The notes below the pieces were generated by a model. That model did not search any database. It was not told where the DNA came from and worked only from the letters and a program-made list of their open reading frames with translations. From NCBI GenBank assembly GCA_021791845.1, contig JAJYVT010000028.1, forward strand, positions 1 to 36,960: DNA of 36,960 nt, given 5' to 3'. The DNA comes from Actinomycetes bacterium. Lineage in GTDB: Bacteria > Actinomycetota > Acidimicrobiia > Acidimicrobiales > RAAP-2. The translations under genes were made by a program, and so were the position numbers. Positions 1 through 7,139 of the stretch are shown here, piece after piece. Each line of letters starts with the position of its first letter. Positions within the stretch are counted from its first letter, which is position 1.

Positions 1-660
1 GCGGTGAAGGTCGGCTTCGCCGTCCAGGAGGCCCCGCGGGGCACGGTGGACGCCGTGCTGGCCGCCGCCGCCCACCTCGACCCGTCCCGGTCCTTCGGCG
101 TCGCCAACGCCGACGACCTCCCGGGCGAGGCGGCGCTCCGTCTGCTGTCGGCCCACCTCGCCGGTGACGACCCCGACAACGCCATCGTCACCTTCCGCTT
201 GCGCGACTCGCTGGTGGGTGACGCCCCGGTCACCCGTGGCATCGCCGAGGTGGGTCCCGACGGCCTGCTGCGCGCGCTGGACGAGCGCCGCAAGGTCGCG
301 CCCCGCCCCGGCGGCCGCATCGTGGCCGGCGACGGTCGTGAACCCTCGGACCTGGATCCCGAGAGCCCCGTGTCGATGAACCTCTGGGGCTTCCGGCCCG
401 TCATGCGGCCGGTGTTCGAGGCGGCCATGGCCGACGCCGGCGACGGGGAGGTGCTCCTCCCCGAGGTGGTGGGCGACGTCGTCGCCGGGCGGCGGCGCGC
501 CGAGGATGGAGCGGGGCGCGTGGCCGCGCACCTGGCCCCGGGCCGCTGCATCGGCGTCACCCACGCCGACGACGTCGGGCTGGTCCAGGGCGCCCTGGCG
601 GCCGAGGTCGGCCGGGGCGAGCGTGCCGCCCAGCTCTGGAGCGCCGTCGGCGAACGGTGA
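1..660 (+). CDS. Sugar nucleotidyltransferase-like protein, C-terminal part (5' end outside window)
   Basis: The reading frame is open from base 1, so this is the downstream part of a longer gene; the GTG at 4 is probably internal. The visible ~219 residues resemble the middle and end of NTP_transferase-fold enzymes that activate sugar phosphates: a GTVDAVLAAA segment (the usual GTADAV... region), then VANADD (the acidic metal/nucleotide-binding position), SMNLWGF (the family's 'N-x-W/G-F' strand) and a C-terminal RCIGVTHADD segment. The N-terminal nucleotide-binding signature would lie upstream and cannot be checked. The substrate is unknown. The stop codon lies inside the first unit of a 26-bp tandem repeat (643-720), so the last residues VGER are repeat-encoded. 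Family assignment is moderate and function is inferred from fold-level resemblance only. Confidence 0.6.
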   Translation, partial: AVKVGFAVQEAPRGTVDAVLAAAAHLDPSRSFGVANADDLPGEAALRLLSAHLAGDDPDNAIVTFRLRDSLVGDAPVTRGIAEVGPDGLLRALDERRKVAPRPGGRIVAGDGREPSDLDPESPVSMNLWGFRPVMRPVFEAAMADAGDGEVLLPEVVGDVVAGRRRAEDGAGRVAAHLAPGRCIGVTHADDVGLVQGALAAEVGRGERAAQLWSAVGER

Positions 661-720
661 CCGCGGCTGCCGTCGGCGAACGGTGACCGCGGCTGCCGTC
701 GGCGAACGGTGACCGCGGCG
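643..720. repeat. Three tandem copies of a 26-bp unit over a stop codon
   Basis: Units lie at 643-668, 669-694 and 695-720; the first two are identical and the third differs only in its last base. Each unit begins GCCGTCGGCGAACGGTGACC. The first contains the last codons and TGA of the upstream gene. Because 26 is not a multiple of 3, the copies place TGA in successive frames, so the array closes all three forward frames. Confidence 0.95.
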
Positions 721-990
721 GCCCGTGCCGGCCGTCGCCATCGTGGAGAACCGGGCCTGGACGCGGCGCAACCCCGAGTAACCGTCCGGCCGAAACCGTC
801 CAGCTCCTCGGGGTCACGCCCTCGGCGACCCACCGTCCCGGTCCCCGGGGCAGTGTCGGACAACCCCGGACCCGTTGACCGAACCGGATCGGTTCCAGGA
901 ACCCCCCCGGCCCGTTGCGAGCCACCTGCTCGAGATCCTTCCCCCGTCGCTCCGGCCTGCGTCTCTCGGCGCCTGCCGTTCCCATCGATC

Positions 991-1036
991 GGCCTTGCGG
1001 CCTCCCGTCAGGGCACCGGTTCCGGCCTTGCGGCCT
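991..1036. repeat. Direct repeat of a 13-nt hairpin-forming unit
   Basis: GGCCTTGCGGCCT occurs at 991-1003 and 1024-1036, a 33-bp period. Each copy is itself a short GGCC...GGCC inverted repeat. The role is unknown. Confidence 0.7.
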
Positions 1037-1169
1037 TCCCCTGTCTCGTCCGTCGGTCTGCCTTTCGGCAACCCCTCCGTCCGCTTGGCGGGTTCGATCA
1101 CTCGAACAATCCGTAGCCTGCGCCTCGCGCCACCGGTTGGCAAGAGGAAGTCACGAAATCCCGAGGTTG

Positions 1170-1251
1170 TCCCCACAAAAGTTGAGGATGTCCCCAACGC
1201 GACGCCTCTCATCCCCAATGAAGGGTCACCGTCGTCCCCAACCCGTCCCCA
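1170..1251. promoter_or_regulatory. Five phased TCCCCA motifs
   Basis: TCCCCA starts at 1170, 1191, 1212, 1235 and 1246, giving spacings of 21, 21, 23 and 11 bp, close to multiples of one helical turn. Several copies extend to TGTCCCCAAC. Copy 2 also forms the right arm of an imperfect palindrome with GTTGAGGA (1181-1188). All motifs face the same way and lie 120-200 bp before tag. This looks like an array of protein-binding sites on one face of the helix, but no binding protein is recognised. Confidence 0.5.
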
Positions 1252-1355
1252 GATCCGAAGGTGCGCGCCGCGCCGCGCCGCGCCGCGGGCAGTTCGCTCC
1301 GACCGCGTGCACGCCGCCCGGGCGCACGACACCGGCCACGGGCGCCAACGCCCGC

Positions 1356-1361
1356 TACGCT
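1356..1361 (+). promoter_or_regulatory. -10 element TACGCT for leaderless tag
   Basis: TACGCT ends 8 nt before the ATG at 1370, so transcription would begin at or within a few bases of the start codon. No good -35 hexamer is visible. The same arrangement recurs at 16744, 23586 and 26281. Confidence 0.45.
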
Positions 1362-1369
1362 GCGGCCGA

Positions 1370-1978
1370 ATGGGGCGAGCCAGGCACGACGCGACCGGCG
1401 AGCGCGGCGAGCGCCCCGTGCGCTGCCCCTGGGCCACCGGCCCGTGGCTGACCCCCTACCACGACGAGGAGTGGGGGGTGCCGGTCCACGACGACCGGCA
1501 CCACTTCGAGCACCTCGTCCTGGAAGGCGCGCAGGCCGGCCTCAGCTGGCTGACGATCCTCAAGCGGCGCGACGCCTACCGCCGGGCCTTCCGGGGCTTC
1601 GACCCGGCCGTCGTGGCCAGGTTCGGCCCGGCCGAAGTTCGCGAGCTGATGGACGACCCGGGGCTCATCCGCAACCGCCGCAAGATCGAGTCGGCCGTCA
1701 CCAACGCCGCGGCGGTCTGCGAGCTCCAGACCCGCGCCGGCTCGTTCGACGACTTCCTGTGGGAGCGAGTGGGCGGGCGCCCCATGGTCAACTCGTGGCG
1801 ACGCGTGGAGGACGTCCCGGCCGCCACGCCGCTGTCGGAGTCGCTCAGCCGCGACCTGCGCCGGCTCGGCTTCCGGTTCGTCGGGCCCATCGTCTGCTAC
1901 TCCCACCTCCAGTCGGTGGGCATCGTGATGGACCATCTCACCGCGTGCTTCCGCCACGCCGAGCTGGCCGGCGCCTGA
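1370..1978 (+). CDS. tag: DNA-3-methyladenine glycosylase I
   Basis: Tag excises 3-methyladenine from alkylated DNA, the first step of base excision repair in the cytoplasm. The 202-residue product is near the usual family length. It carries the family's zinc ligands: Cys19 (RCPW), His31 (YHDEEWG), and His189/Cys193 in HLTAC near the C-terminus. Glu52 in LEGAQAGLSW is the base-recognition/catalytic acid. The ATG at 1370 is chosen because TACGCT lies 8 nt upstream (leaderless start) and no Shine-Dalgarno is visible. A GTG at 1418 would give a start much closer to E. coli Tag (Cys at residue 3) and is a real alternative. The gene stands alone and converges with the end of the mce operon 46 bp away. 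Confidence 0.95.
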   Translation: MGRARHDATGERGERPVRCPWATGPWLTPYHDEEWGVPVHDDRHHFEHLVLEGAQAGLSWLTILKRRDAYRRAFRGFDPAVVARFGPAEVRELMDDPGLIRNRRKIESAVTNAAAVCELQTRAGSFDDFLWERVGGRPMVNSWRRVEDVPAATPLSESLSRDLRRLGFRFVGPIVCYSHLQSVGIVMDHLTACFRHAELAGA

Positions 1979-2024
1979 GCCAGCAGCGGTCGCCACCTCC
2001 GGGCCGGCAACGGCACGCGTCCGG

Positions 2025-2774
2025 CTACCCGCCGGAGCCGGTGCCCGACGACGACGGGGTCGGTCCGAGCGACGGGCCCTGGAGGACCGTCACGTCGGCC
2101 ACCTTCCATCGCCCTCCAACCTGTGACAGGTCGACCACCATGCGCAACACGTCGGTCTGAGGCGACGTGAGCTTGTCGTTCACGTAGAGCTGGTCCACGA
2201 CCCCGTAGACGGCGGCGCTGCCGCCGGCGTAGCGCTGCACATCGAGGGCCCGGATCTGGCCGCGTGAGGAGGCGAGGGCCTTCTGGAGGTCCTGGCGGAT
2301 CGACGAGTTGAAGAACTTCTGCGCCTGCGCGGCGAACGGGCCGGTGGCCATGGACGACACGGCGGCAAAGTCCGCGTCCACGGTCTTGGCGTTGAAGTTG
2401 GTCAGGTCGACGAGGAACGTCCGGGCCGCCGTCCGGGCCTGGGCCTCGCCGCTCTGCTCGTCCTGCAACCCCTTCCAGGCCAATCCGAACCCGACGGTGC
2501 CGGCGACGCCCAAGAGGGCCACCACCGCCAGCGCGACCACGCCGGCGCGCCGCCGGCGCGGGGCGCGACGGGCTTGCGTGGTCCGCCCCGCTCCGGCCGC
2601 CGGTCGCCGGTCGTCCGACTCCCCCTCGGCGGCGGGTCCGTCGTCGACGCGCGGCGCGTCGACCGGCCGCTCCTCCTTGGCCGTGCCGACCGTGGCCGGA
2701 CCGTTCGAGCCGGCGTTCGAGCCGGCCTTCGAGCCGGCGTTCGAGCCGCCGACCACCTTCACTCCACTTGCCAT
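2025..2774 (-). CDS. Mce-associated membrane protein (Mam/VirB8-like)
   Basis: Last gene of the mce operon. The 249-residue product has a ~70-residue low-complexity, charged cytoplasmic N-terminus, one membrane segment (about residues 77-100, after a QARRAPRRRR positive patch) and an extracytoplasmic domain of ~140 residues with a pattern typical of Mce-associated proteins (ARTFLVDLTNFN, an alpha+beta domain, then GGRWKVADV near the end). Such proteins are thought to stabilise or assist Mce importers. The start at 2774 is chosen for a strong Shine-Dalgarno (GGAGGAGAGG) just upstream. The frame stays open to 2948, so an earlier start overlapping mceF is possible. Residues 9-24 derive from a 12-bp tandem repeat. 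The C-terminus is Ser/Gly-rich. Confidence 0.78.
   Translation of the reverse strand: MASGVKVVGGSNAGSKAGSNAGSNGPATVGTAKEERPVDAPRVDDGPAAEGESDDRRPAAGAGRTTQARRAPRRRRAGVVALAVVALLGVAGTVGFGLAWKGLQDEQSGEAQARTAARTFLVDLTNFNAKTVDADFAAVSSMATGPFAAQAQKFFNSSIRQDLQKALASSRGQIRALDVQRYAGGSAAVYGVVDQLYVNDKLTSPQTDVLRMVVDLSQVGGRWKVADVTVLQGPSLGPTPSSSGTGSGG
2703..2750. repeat. Four 12-bp tandem units inside the Mam gene
   Basis: GTTCGAGCCGGC and close variants at 2703-2714, 2715-2726, 2727-2738 and 2739-2750. On the coding strand they encode alternating AGSN/AGSK tetrapeptides in the cytoplasmic N-terminus. In-frame copy changes would alter only the length of a flexible tail. Confidence 0.9.
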
Positions 2775-2907
2775 CGTCCCCTCTCCTCCTTCCGGCGGGG
2801 CGGCGCCGTGGCCGCCTCGCCCTCCTCCGTGCTCGAACCACCAGTCGCCGCAGAGCCCGCCGGCGTCGCCGACGCCGGCGATGCCGCCGGAGGTGGCGTC
2901 CCCTGCC

Positions 2908-4254
2908 TCATGCCCGGCGCCTCGTCCGGCGCCTCGAGGGCCGCACACCCCACGCCAGGAGCAGCGCAGGCACCAGCACCCCGCCGATCACCAGCAAGGC
3001 CGGCGTGGCACCGGGCTCGTGGCCGCGGTAGGACGCGGCCTGGGTCGTCGGCCCCGAGGACGCCGGCGCCGTCCCGTCGCCTCGCCCGCGCACCTGTCCC
3101 TCCGACGCGGTGGGAGGGTCGAGCACCCCGCCGGCAGCGGGCTGGAAGCCCGGCTGGCTCGCCGCGCCGACGCCGCTGCCCAGCTCGGTGTTGCAGGCCG
3201 CGCCCGGCTTCACCGCCGGGACCGAGACCGGGGTGGCGTAGGTGTCGCCCATCTGGGTCTCGGGCGGGAGCAGGAGGCGGGTGCGCAGGATGGTCTGGTC
3301 GGGGTTGGCCTGCTCGCCCGACACGAGCGGCTTGGCCGTCCCGCGCACGGCCACCGATGTCACGGCGTGGAAGAAGAACCGGTTGAGCGACAGGCTCGAG
3401 GAGAGGTTGGACAGGTTGGCCGGCTCGTTCAGGTTGGCGTCGAGCTGCGAGACGTCGTGGATCAGGCAGCCGATGTCGGGCGCCTGGTTGGTCGTGAGGC
3501 GCCCCAGCGCCCCCAGTGCGCCGCGTCCGTTCACGAGGTCGCCCTTCAGGTATGTCTTCTCCCGGGCCAGGACGTGCACCATGGCTTCGGTGTTGGCCAA
3601 CGCCTGGGTGAGCTGCGGCCCCGCCGCGCTCACGGCGTTCATCACGGGGGGGGCGTCGGCCAGGAGCTGGGTGAACTGGTGCTGGTACTGGAGGAACTGC
3701 CGGGAGAAGGCGGTGCTCGCCGACACGATCGTCCGCAGGTTGCCCGCTTGGCCCCTGAGCGCCTGGGCCAGCTCGCGCAACAGCTCGTTCAGCTTGCCCG
3801 CCGGCACGTCGCGCAGCAGCCGGGTCGCCTCGGCGACCACCTGGCCCACCTGGACGGGGACGCCGCTCCGGCTCACCGGGATCACCGCGCCGGAGCGCAA
3901 GGGGGCCGCGTGGCCCCCGTGCCGGGGGGTCAGCTCGACCACCTGCTCGCCCAGGTCGTTGGCGATGCCGATCGACGCCACCACGTCGCCCGGCACCGTC
4001 ACCCCGTGGTCGACAACCATGCCGACCTCGGCGCCCTTGCGCACCAGGCGGACGGACGAGACCGTGCCAACTGTGACGCCGTTGAGCTCGACGGAGAAGT
4101 TGGTGCTCACGCCCGAGGCGGTCGGGAAGACGGCCGAGACGTCGGTGGTGGACAGGAAGGGGTTCCCCAGCAGGTCCACGACGCCGTAGCCGATCAGCGC
4201 CAGGGCGACCAGCCCGAACACCACGAGGTTCGCCACGAGTCGCAAGGTCCGCAC
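2908..4254 (-). CDS. mceF: Mce family protein, MceF position
   Basis: Sixth Mce subunit. Mce proteins assemble as a hexamer whose helical barrel forms a lipid channel between the cytoplasmic-membrane permease and the outer layers of the envelope. The 448-residue protein has an N-terminal membrane anchor (about residues 5-27), one MCE domain (about 35-115: NPFLSTTDVSAVFPTASGVS ... NGVTVGTVSSV), a long helical region rich in Leu/Gln and a Pro/Gly/Ser-rich tail. Unusually, the tail ends in a second hydrophobic stretch (about residues 418-437) followed by RPSRRRTRRRA, which looks like a C-terminal membrane anchor. The GTG start at 4254 lies 3 nt after the mceE stop. A run of eight C occurs on its coding strand at 3646-3653. 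Confidence 0.9.
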   Translation of the reverse strand: MRTLRLVANLVVFGLVALALIGYGVVDLLGNPFLSTTDVSAVFPTASGVSTNFSVELNGVTVGTVSSVRLVRKGAEVGMVVDHGVTVPGDVVASIGIANDLGEQVVELTPRHGGHAAPLRSGAVIPVSRSGVPVQVGQVVAEATRLLRDVPAGKLNELLRELAQALRGQAGNLRTIVSASTAFSRQFLQYQHQFTQLLADAPPVMNAVSAAGPQLTQALANTEAMVHVLAREKTYLKGDLVNGRGALGALGRLTTNQAPDIGCLIHDVSQLDANLNEPANLSNLSSSLSLNRFFFHAVTSVAVRGTAKPLVSGEQANPDQTILRTRLLLPPETQMGDTYATPVSVPAVKPGAACNTELGSGVGAASQPGFQPAAGGVLDPPTASEGQVRGRGDGTAPASSGPTTQAASYRGHEPGATPALLVIGGVLVPALLLAWGVRPSRRRTRRRA

Positions 4255-4257
4255 GGT

Positions 4258-5238
4258 CTACCCGCCCTTCGTGCAGGAGTTGGCCGGTGTCGACTGCGAT
4301 CCGCCCCCGGGGATGCCGCACACGATCAAGTTGTTCAGGATCTGGAGGAAGTTGTTGCGCACCGACTCTGTCATCGTGGCGTCGTGCTGGGGAAGCCACT
4401 CGAGCAGCTGGGCCAGGTCCTGCTGATGCTGCGCCAGCTGGCGGCCGACCGCCGCCAGCGCCTGCAGCTGGTCGACGATCCGGGGGTACTCGCTCGAGAG
4501 GATTGTCGCCCCCTGCTGCGAGACGTTGTCGAGCGATTGCAGCAGCTTCTCGAATTGGGCGGAATTGGCCGCGAGGACCTTCACCGTTCCGGACAGACTG
4601 GCGATCGCCTGGGCGTCGGGACCAGATGTGGGCGCCATGGCGGACCCGAGGCGATCGAGGCTCTTCACCGCCGCGGTGATCTGGGCGGTGCGGGAGGCGT
4701 AGCCTGCCGCCACCGTCGACAGGTTGCCGAGAAGCTGGTGGAGCGACGCCGCCTCGCCCGAGAACCCCTGGCCGCCGGCGTTGACGATCGCGGCCAGGTC
4801 GCTCGCCGAGACGGCCCCGAAGACCTCGGAGCCCGCCCCCAGCACCTGTTCCACTGTCGGCACGACGGCGGTGCGGCGGATCGGCTCCCCGTTGGCCAGC
4901 AGCCCGATCGGGTGCTTGGGAATGGCCAGCGCGATGTAGCGCTCGCCGAGGATCGTCGTGCGGTCGATCTTGGCCGTGACGTTGGCCGGGACCCGCGCGC
5001 TGCGGTCGATCGACATGGTGACCTTGGCCCGGGTGCCCTCGAGCGAGATGGCGGACACGCTGCCGACCGGGACGTCGGCCACCTTCACCTGGGCGCCCTG
5101 GGCCAGTGTGCCGGCGTCGGAGAAGAGGGCGCTGGTGGTGATGGTGGCGGTACCGCCGCCACCACAACCGGCGAGGGAGACGGCCAGCATGCCGACCGCC
5201 AGGAGGCTCCCGGCCCGCGCCGTCCACGCCCGCCTCAT
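4258..5238 (-). CDS. mceE: Mce family lipoprotein, MceE position
   Basis: Fifth Mce subunit and the expected lipoprotein (LprK-like position). The 326-residue product begins with a basic n-region, a hydrophobic h-region and a lipobox LAGC at residues 22-25, so Cys25 should be lipidated after signal peptidase II cleavage. The MCE domain follows directly (ALFSDAGTLAQGAQVKVADVPVGSVSAI), then a helical segment of ~200 residues. Two Cys near the C-terminus (CGIPGGG...NSC) could form a disulfide outside the membrane. Its ATG overlaps the mceD stop as ATGA, implying coupled translation. Length is slightly short but normal for the group. Confidence 0.93.
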   Translation of the reverse strand: MRRAWTARAGSLLAVGMLAVSLAGCGGGGTATITTSALFSDAGTLAQGAQVKVADVPVGSVSAISLEGTRAKVTMSIDRSARVPANVTAKIDRTTILGERYIALAIPKHPIGLLANGEPIRRTAVVPTVEQVLGAGSEVFGAVSASDLAAIVNAGGQGFSGEAASLHQLLGNLSTVAAGYASRTAQITAAVKSLDRLGSAMAPTSGPDAQAIASLSGTVKVLAANSAQFEKLLQSLDNVSQQGATILSSEYPRIVDQLQALAAVGRQLAQHQQDLAQLLEWLPQHDATMTESVRNNFLQILNNLIVCGIPGGGSQSTPANSCTKGG

Positions 5239-7139
5239 CGCCGGCCTCCTGCGCGCGAGCCGGTCTTCCGGGCTTGCGCCGTGCCAGGCGGCAGACCCCG
5301 TGACCGTCTCCTGCCCTGTCGCACGCTGCGGTGCCGGTCCGAGCGGTGCCGGTCCGAGCGGTGCCGGTCCGAGCGGTGCCGGTCCGAGCGGTGCCGGTCC
5401 GAGCGGTGCCGGTGGGCGCGCCCGTGGCGCGCGCCCGGGGCCGAGGAAGGAAGGGGCGGGAGGTCGCGTGTGGCCGGCGCCGTGAGCACCGGCGACGCCG
5501 GGGCGCCCGCGCCGACGGGAGCCGCAGCGGTGACGGCGCCCGCCCGAGCACCGACCGCCCGAGCTCCGACCGCCGGCTTCTTCGTGGCCGGCACGCGGTA
5601 GGCGAGCAGCCCCCCGGAGCCCGAGCCGCCGGATGTCGAGGTGCCCGACGACCCTGTCGTGCACTGGAGGGTTGTCCCGAGGAGCCCGCCGAGGCATGTC
5701 TTCTTCGCTGTCTTCGATGTCCCGGGCGCCGTGGGTGTCGCGGGTGTTCCCGAAGCCGGGCCCGGTGTCCCCGGCTGGCCCGACGGGGTCGGGGCCGTGC
5801 TCGGGCTCGACACCGGGGGGCTCGCCGCCGATGACCCCGTCGCGCCCGGGATCTTGGCCAGCCCCTGCTTGAAGATCTGGGCCGGGGTGACCGTCGGGAG
5901 CTTGCCGGCACGGACGTCGTTCAGCACGGTCGGGACCTGGTCGATGATCGGGCCGAAGAAGGAGGAGCTGCGGTTGCCGCATGTGGCCAACGTCTGACGC
6001 TGCTTGGCCGTCAGGCCTGTGGCGTGGTGGGCCAGGATGCGCCGGCACACCCCTTCCAGCCGGTGCTCGACCTGCCCCGCGAGGATGGCGCCGGTGAGCC
6101 CCACCGGCAACTGCGAGTTGAGTGTCAGCCAGTTGTACGTCGGTGTGTAGACGCGCTCGGCGCCGGCGAACAGCGCGGTGGCCGACGAGAGCGTCTTGTC
6201 CACCGATGTGAGGTTCCGGTCCAGGGTGCGGCCCACCCGCGTGACCGAGCCCACGTCCGACTCGATGGGCCCCAGGTTGGGCACGAGGAGCTGGATCAGC
6301 TGTGTGCTCGCCTGGGAGAGCTGCGCCACCGCCCCGCCCAGCTGCGAGCTGTGCCTGGCGATGACGCCCGACACCGTGTCGTAGTCGGTGATGAGCTGGG
6401 TGATCTGTGACGTCCTGGCGTCGAGGGTCCCCGTCAACCGGGCCAGCGACCCGCTGAGCTGGCCCAGGTCGTCGGCCTTTGTCGCCAGGAGCTCGAGCGT
6501 GCCGGCGGCACCGGCGATCAGCGTGTTGAGGTTCTTGCCCTGTCCCTTCAGGTCCTCGGCCAGGTTCGTCACGAGGGCACCGACAGCGTGGGGGTTGACC
6601 TTCTCGAGCATGGCGTGCAAGGACTCGAGGACCCGCTCGGTGGACACCGGCATCGCCGTGCGCCGGATCGGGATGGTGGCGCCCGCTCGAAGGGTCGCGC
6701 CGCCCGTGTAGCCCGGCGCGAGCTCGATGCTGGGCTCGCCGAGGATCTGGGGCGAGACGAGCGAGGCCTCGGCCCGTGCCGGGACCGGTCGCCCGCGGTC
6801 GATGGCGAGGCCGACCACCACTTCGTCGCCCACGTTGCGTACCGAGGTGACGCTCCCCACCGGCACGCCGAGCACCTCCACCGCCGCGCCCGGGAAGAGC
6901 CCGGGCGCCTGGGCGAACACCGCCGTGACGGGGTACGTGGCCGTTCCACCGGCCACCTCGGTCCCCACGAGGCTCGCCGCCGCCACGACGACCGCCACCA
7001 GCAGCCAGCCCCAGTGCCGGCGGACGGTCCGCCCCGCCCACCGCAGGCGGGGGGTGCCCCCGCCGCGGCCGCCGGCCGGCGGGGGGGGCGCCGCGACCGG
7101 GGCGTCGACGTCGTCACGGGGCCGGGTGAAGATCGCCAC
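5235..7139 (-). CDS. mceD: Mce family protein, MceD position, with long repetitive tail
   Basis: Fourth Mce subunit, 634 residues, longer than its neighbours. A Pro/Gly-rich cytoplasmic start is followed by a membrane anchor (about 39-58), the MCE domain (TYPVTAVFAQAPGLFPGAAV ... GVPVGSVTSV) and the helical barrel region to roughly residue 400. The last ~200 residues are low-complexity, rich in Ser, Thr, Pro, Gly and Ala, and end in a very basic segment with repeated RSDRH pentapeptides from a 15-bp tandem repeat (5331-5413). The GTG start at 7139 overlaps the mceC TAG by one base (TAGTG). A C8 homopolymer on the coding strand (7081-7088), about 17 codons in, is a possible slippage site. The stop overlaps the mceE ATG. 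Confidence 0.9.
   Translation of the reverse strand: MAIFTRPRDDVDAPVAAPPPPAGGRGGGTPRLRWAGRTVRRHWGWLLVAVVVAAASLVGTEVAGGTATYPVTAVFAQAPGLFPGAAVEVLGVPVGSVTSVRNVGDEVVVGLAIDRGRPVPARAEASLVSPQILGEPSIELAPGYTGGATLRAGATIPIRRTAMPVSTERVLESLHAMLEKVNPHAVGALVTNLAEDLKGQGKNLNTLIAGAAGTLELLATKADDLGQLSGSLARLTGTLDARTSQITQLITDYDTVSGVIARHSSQLGGAVAQLSQASTQLIQLLVPNLGPIESDVGSVTRVGRTLDRNLTSVDKTLSSATALFAGAERVYTPTYNWLTLNSQLPVGLTGAILAGQVEHRLEGVCRRILAHHATGLTAKQRQTLATCGNRSSSFFGPIIDQVPTVLNDVRAGKLPTVTPAQIFKQGLAKIPGATGSSAASPPVSSPSTAPTPSGQPGTPGPASGTPATPTAPGTSKTAKKTCLGGLLGTTLQCTTGSSGTSTSGGSGSGGLLAYRVPATKKPAVGARAVGARAGAVTAAAPVGAGAPASPVLTAPATRDLPPLPSSAPGARHGRAHRHRSDRHRSDRHRSDRHRSDRHRSDRHRSVRQGRRRSRGLPPGTAQARKTGSRAGGRR
5331..5413. 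repeat. Five and a half 15-bp tandem units in mceD
   Basis: GTGCCGGTCCGAGCG is repeated exactly at 5331-5345, 5346-5360, 5361-5375, 5376-5390 and 5391-5405, with a partial sixth unit to 5413. Read on the minus strand in the mceD frame it encodes the basic pentapeptide RSDRH over and over. Unit length is a multiple of 3, so copy-number change preserves frame. Confidence 0.97.

Larger units (their letters stand above)
721..1369. other. Gene-free stretch before tag
   Basis: About 650 bp without a convincing gene; open frames here have no recognisable protein content. It contains a perfect GAACCG/CGGTTC inverted repeat with a 3-nt loop (881-895), two copies of GGCCTTGCGGCCT (991-1003 and 1024-1036), a phased set of TCCCCA motifs (1170-1251), a CGCCG simple repeat near 1266-1286 and a -10-like TACGCT (1356-1361). 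No tRNA or factor-independent terminator with a T tract was found. Confidence 0.6.

Noticed and set aside
1091-1108. T-loop-like GGTTCGATC suggesting a tRNA
   Set aside because: No matching acceptor, D or anticodon arms could be folded around it on either strand.
1168-1178. DnaA-box-like TTGTCCCCACA
   Set aside because: One base longer than the TTGTCCACA consensus, single occurrence, and no dnaA/dnaN/gyrB genes nearby; better explained as one copy of the TCCCCA array.
5331-5413. Tandem repeat as a CRISPR array
   Set aside because: Head-to-tail 15-bp units with no spacers, in frame with mceD and with no cas genes.
2308-5601. Very long plus-strand open frame opposite mceD-F and Mam
   Set aside because: Composition-driven shadow of the minus-strand mce genes; it lacks any recognisable domain, whereas the minus frames show clear Mce domains.
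2759-5911. Long Arg/Pro-rich minus-strand frame through mceD-F
   Set aside because: Wrong-phase reading of the mce genes; its sequence is the typical Arg/Gly/Pro shadow of GC-rich coding DNA.
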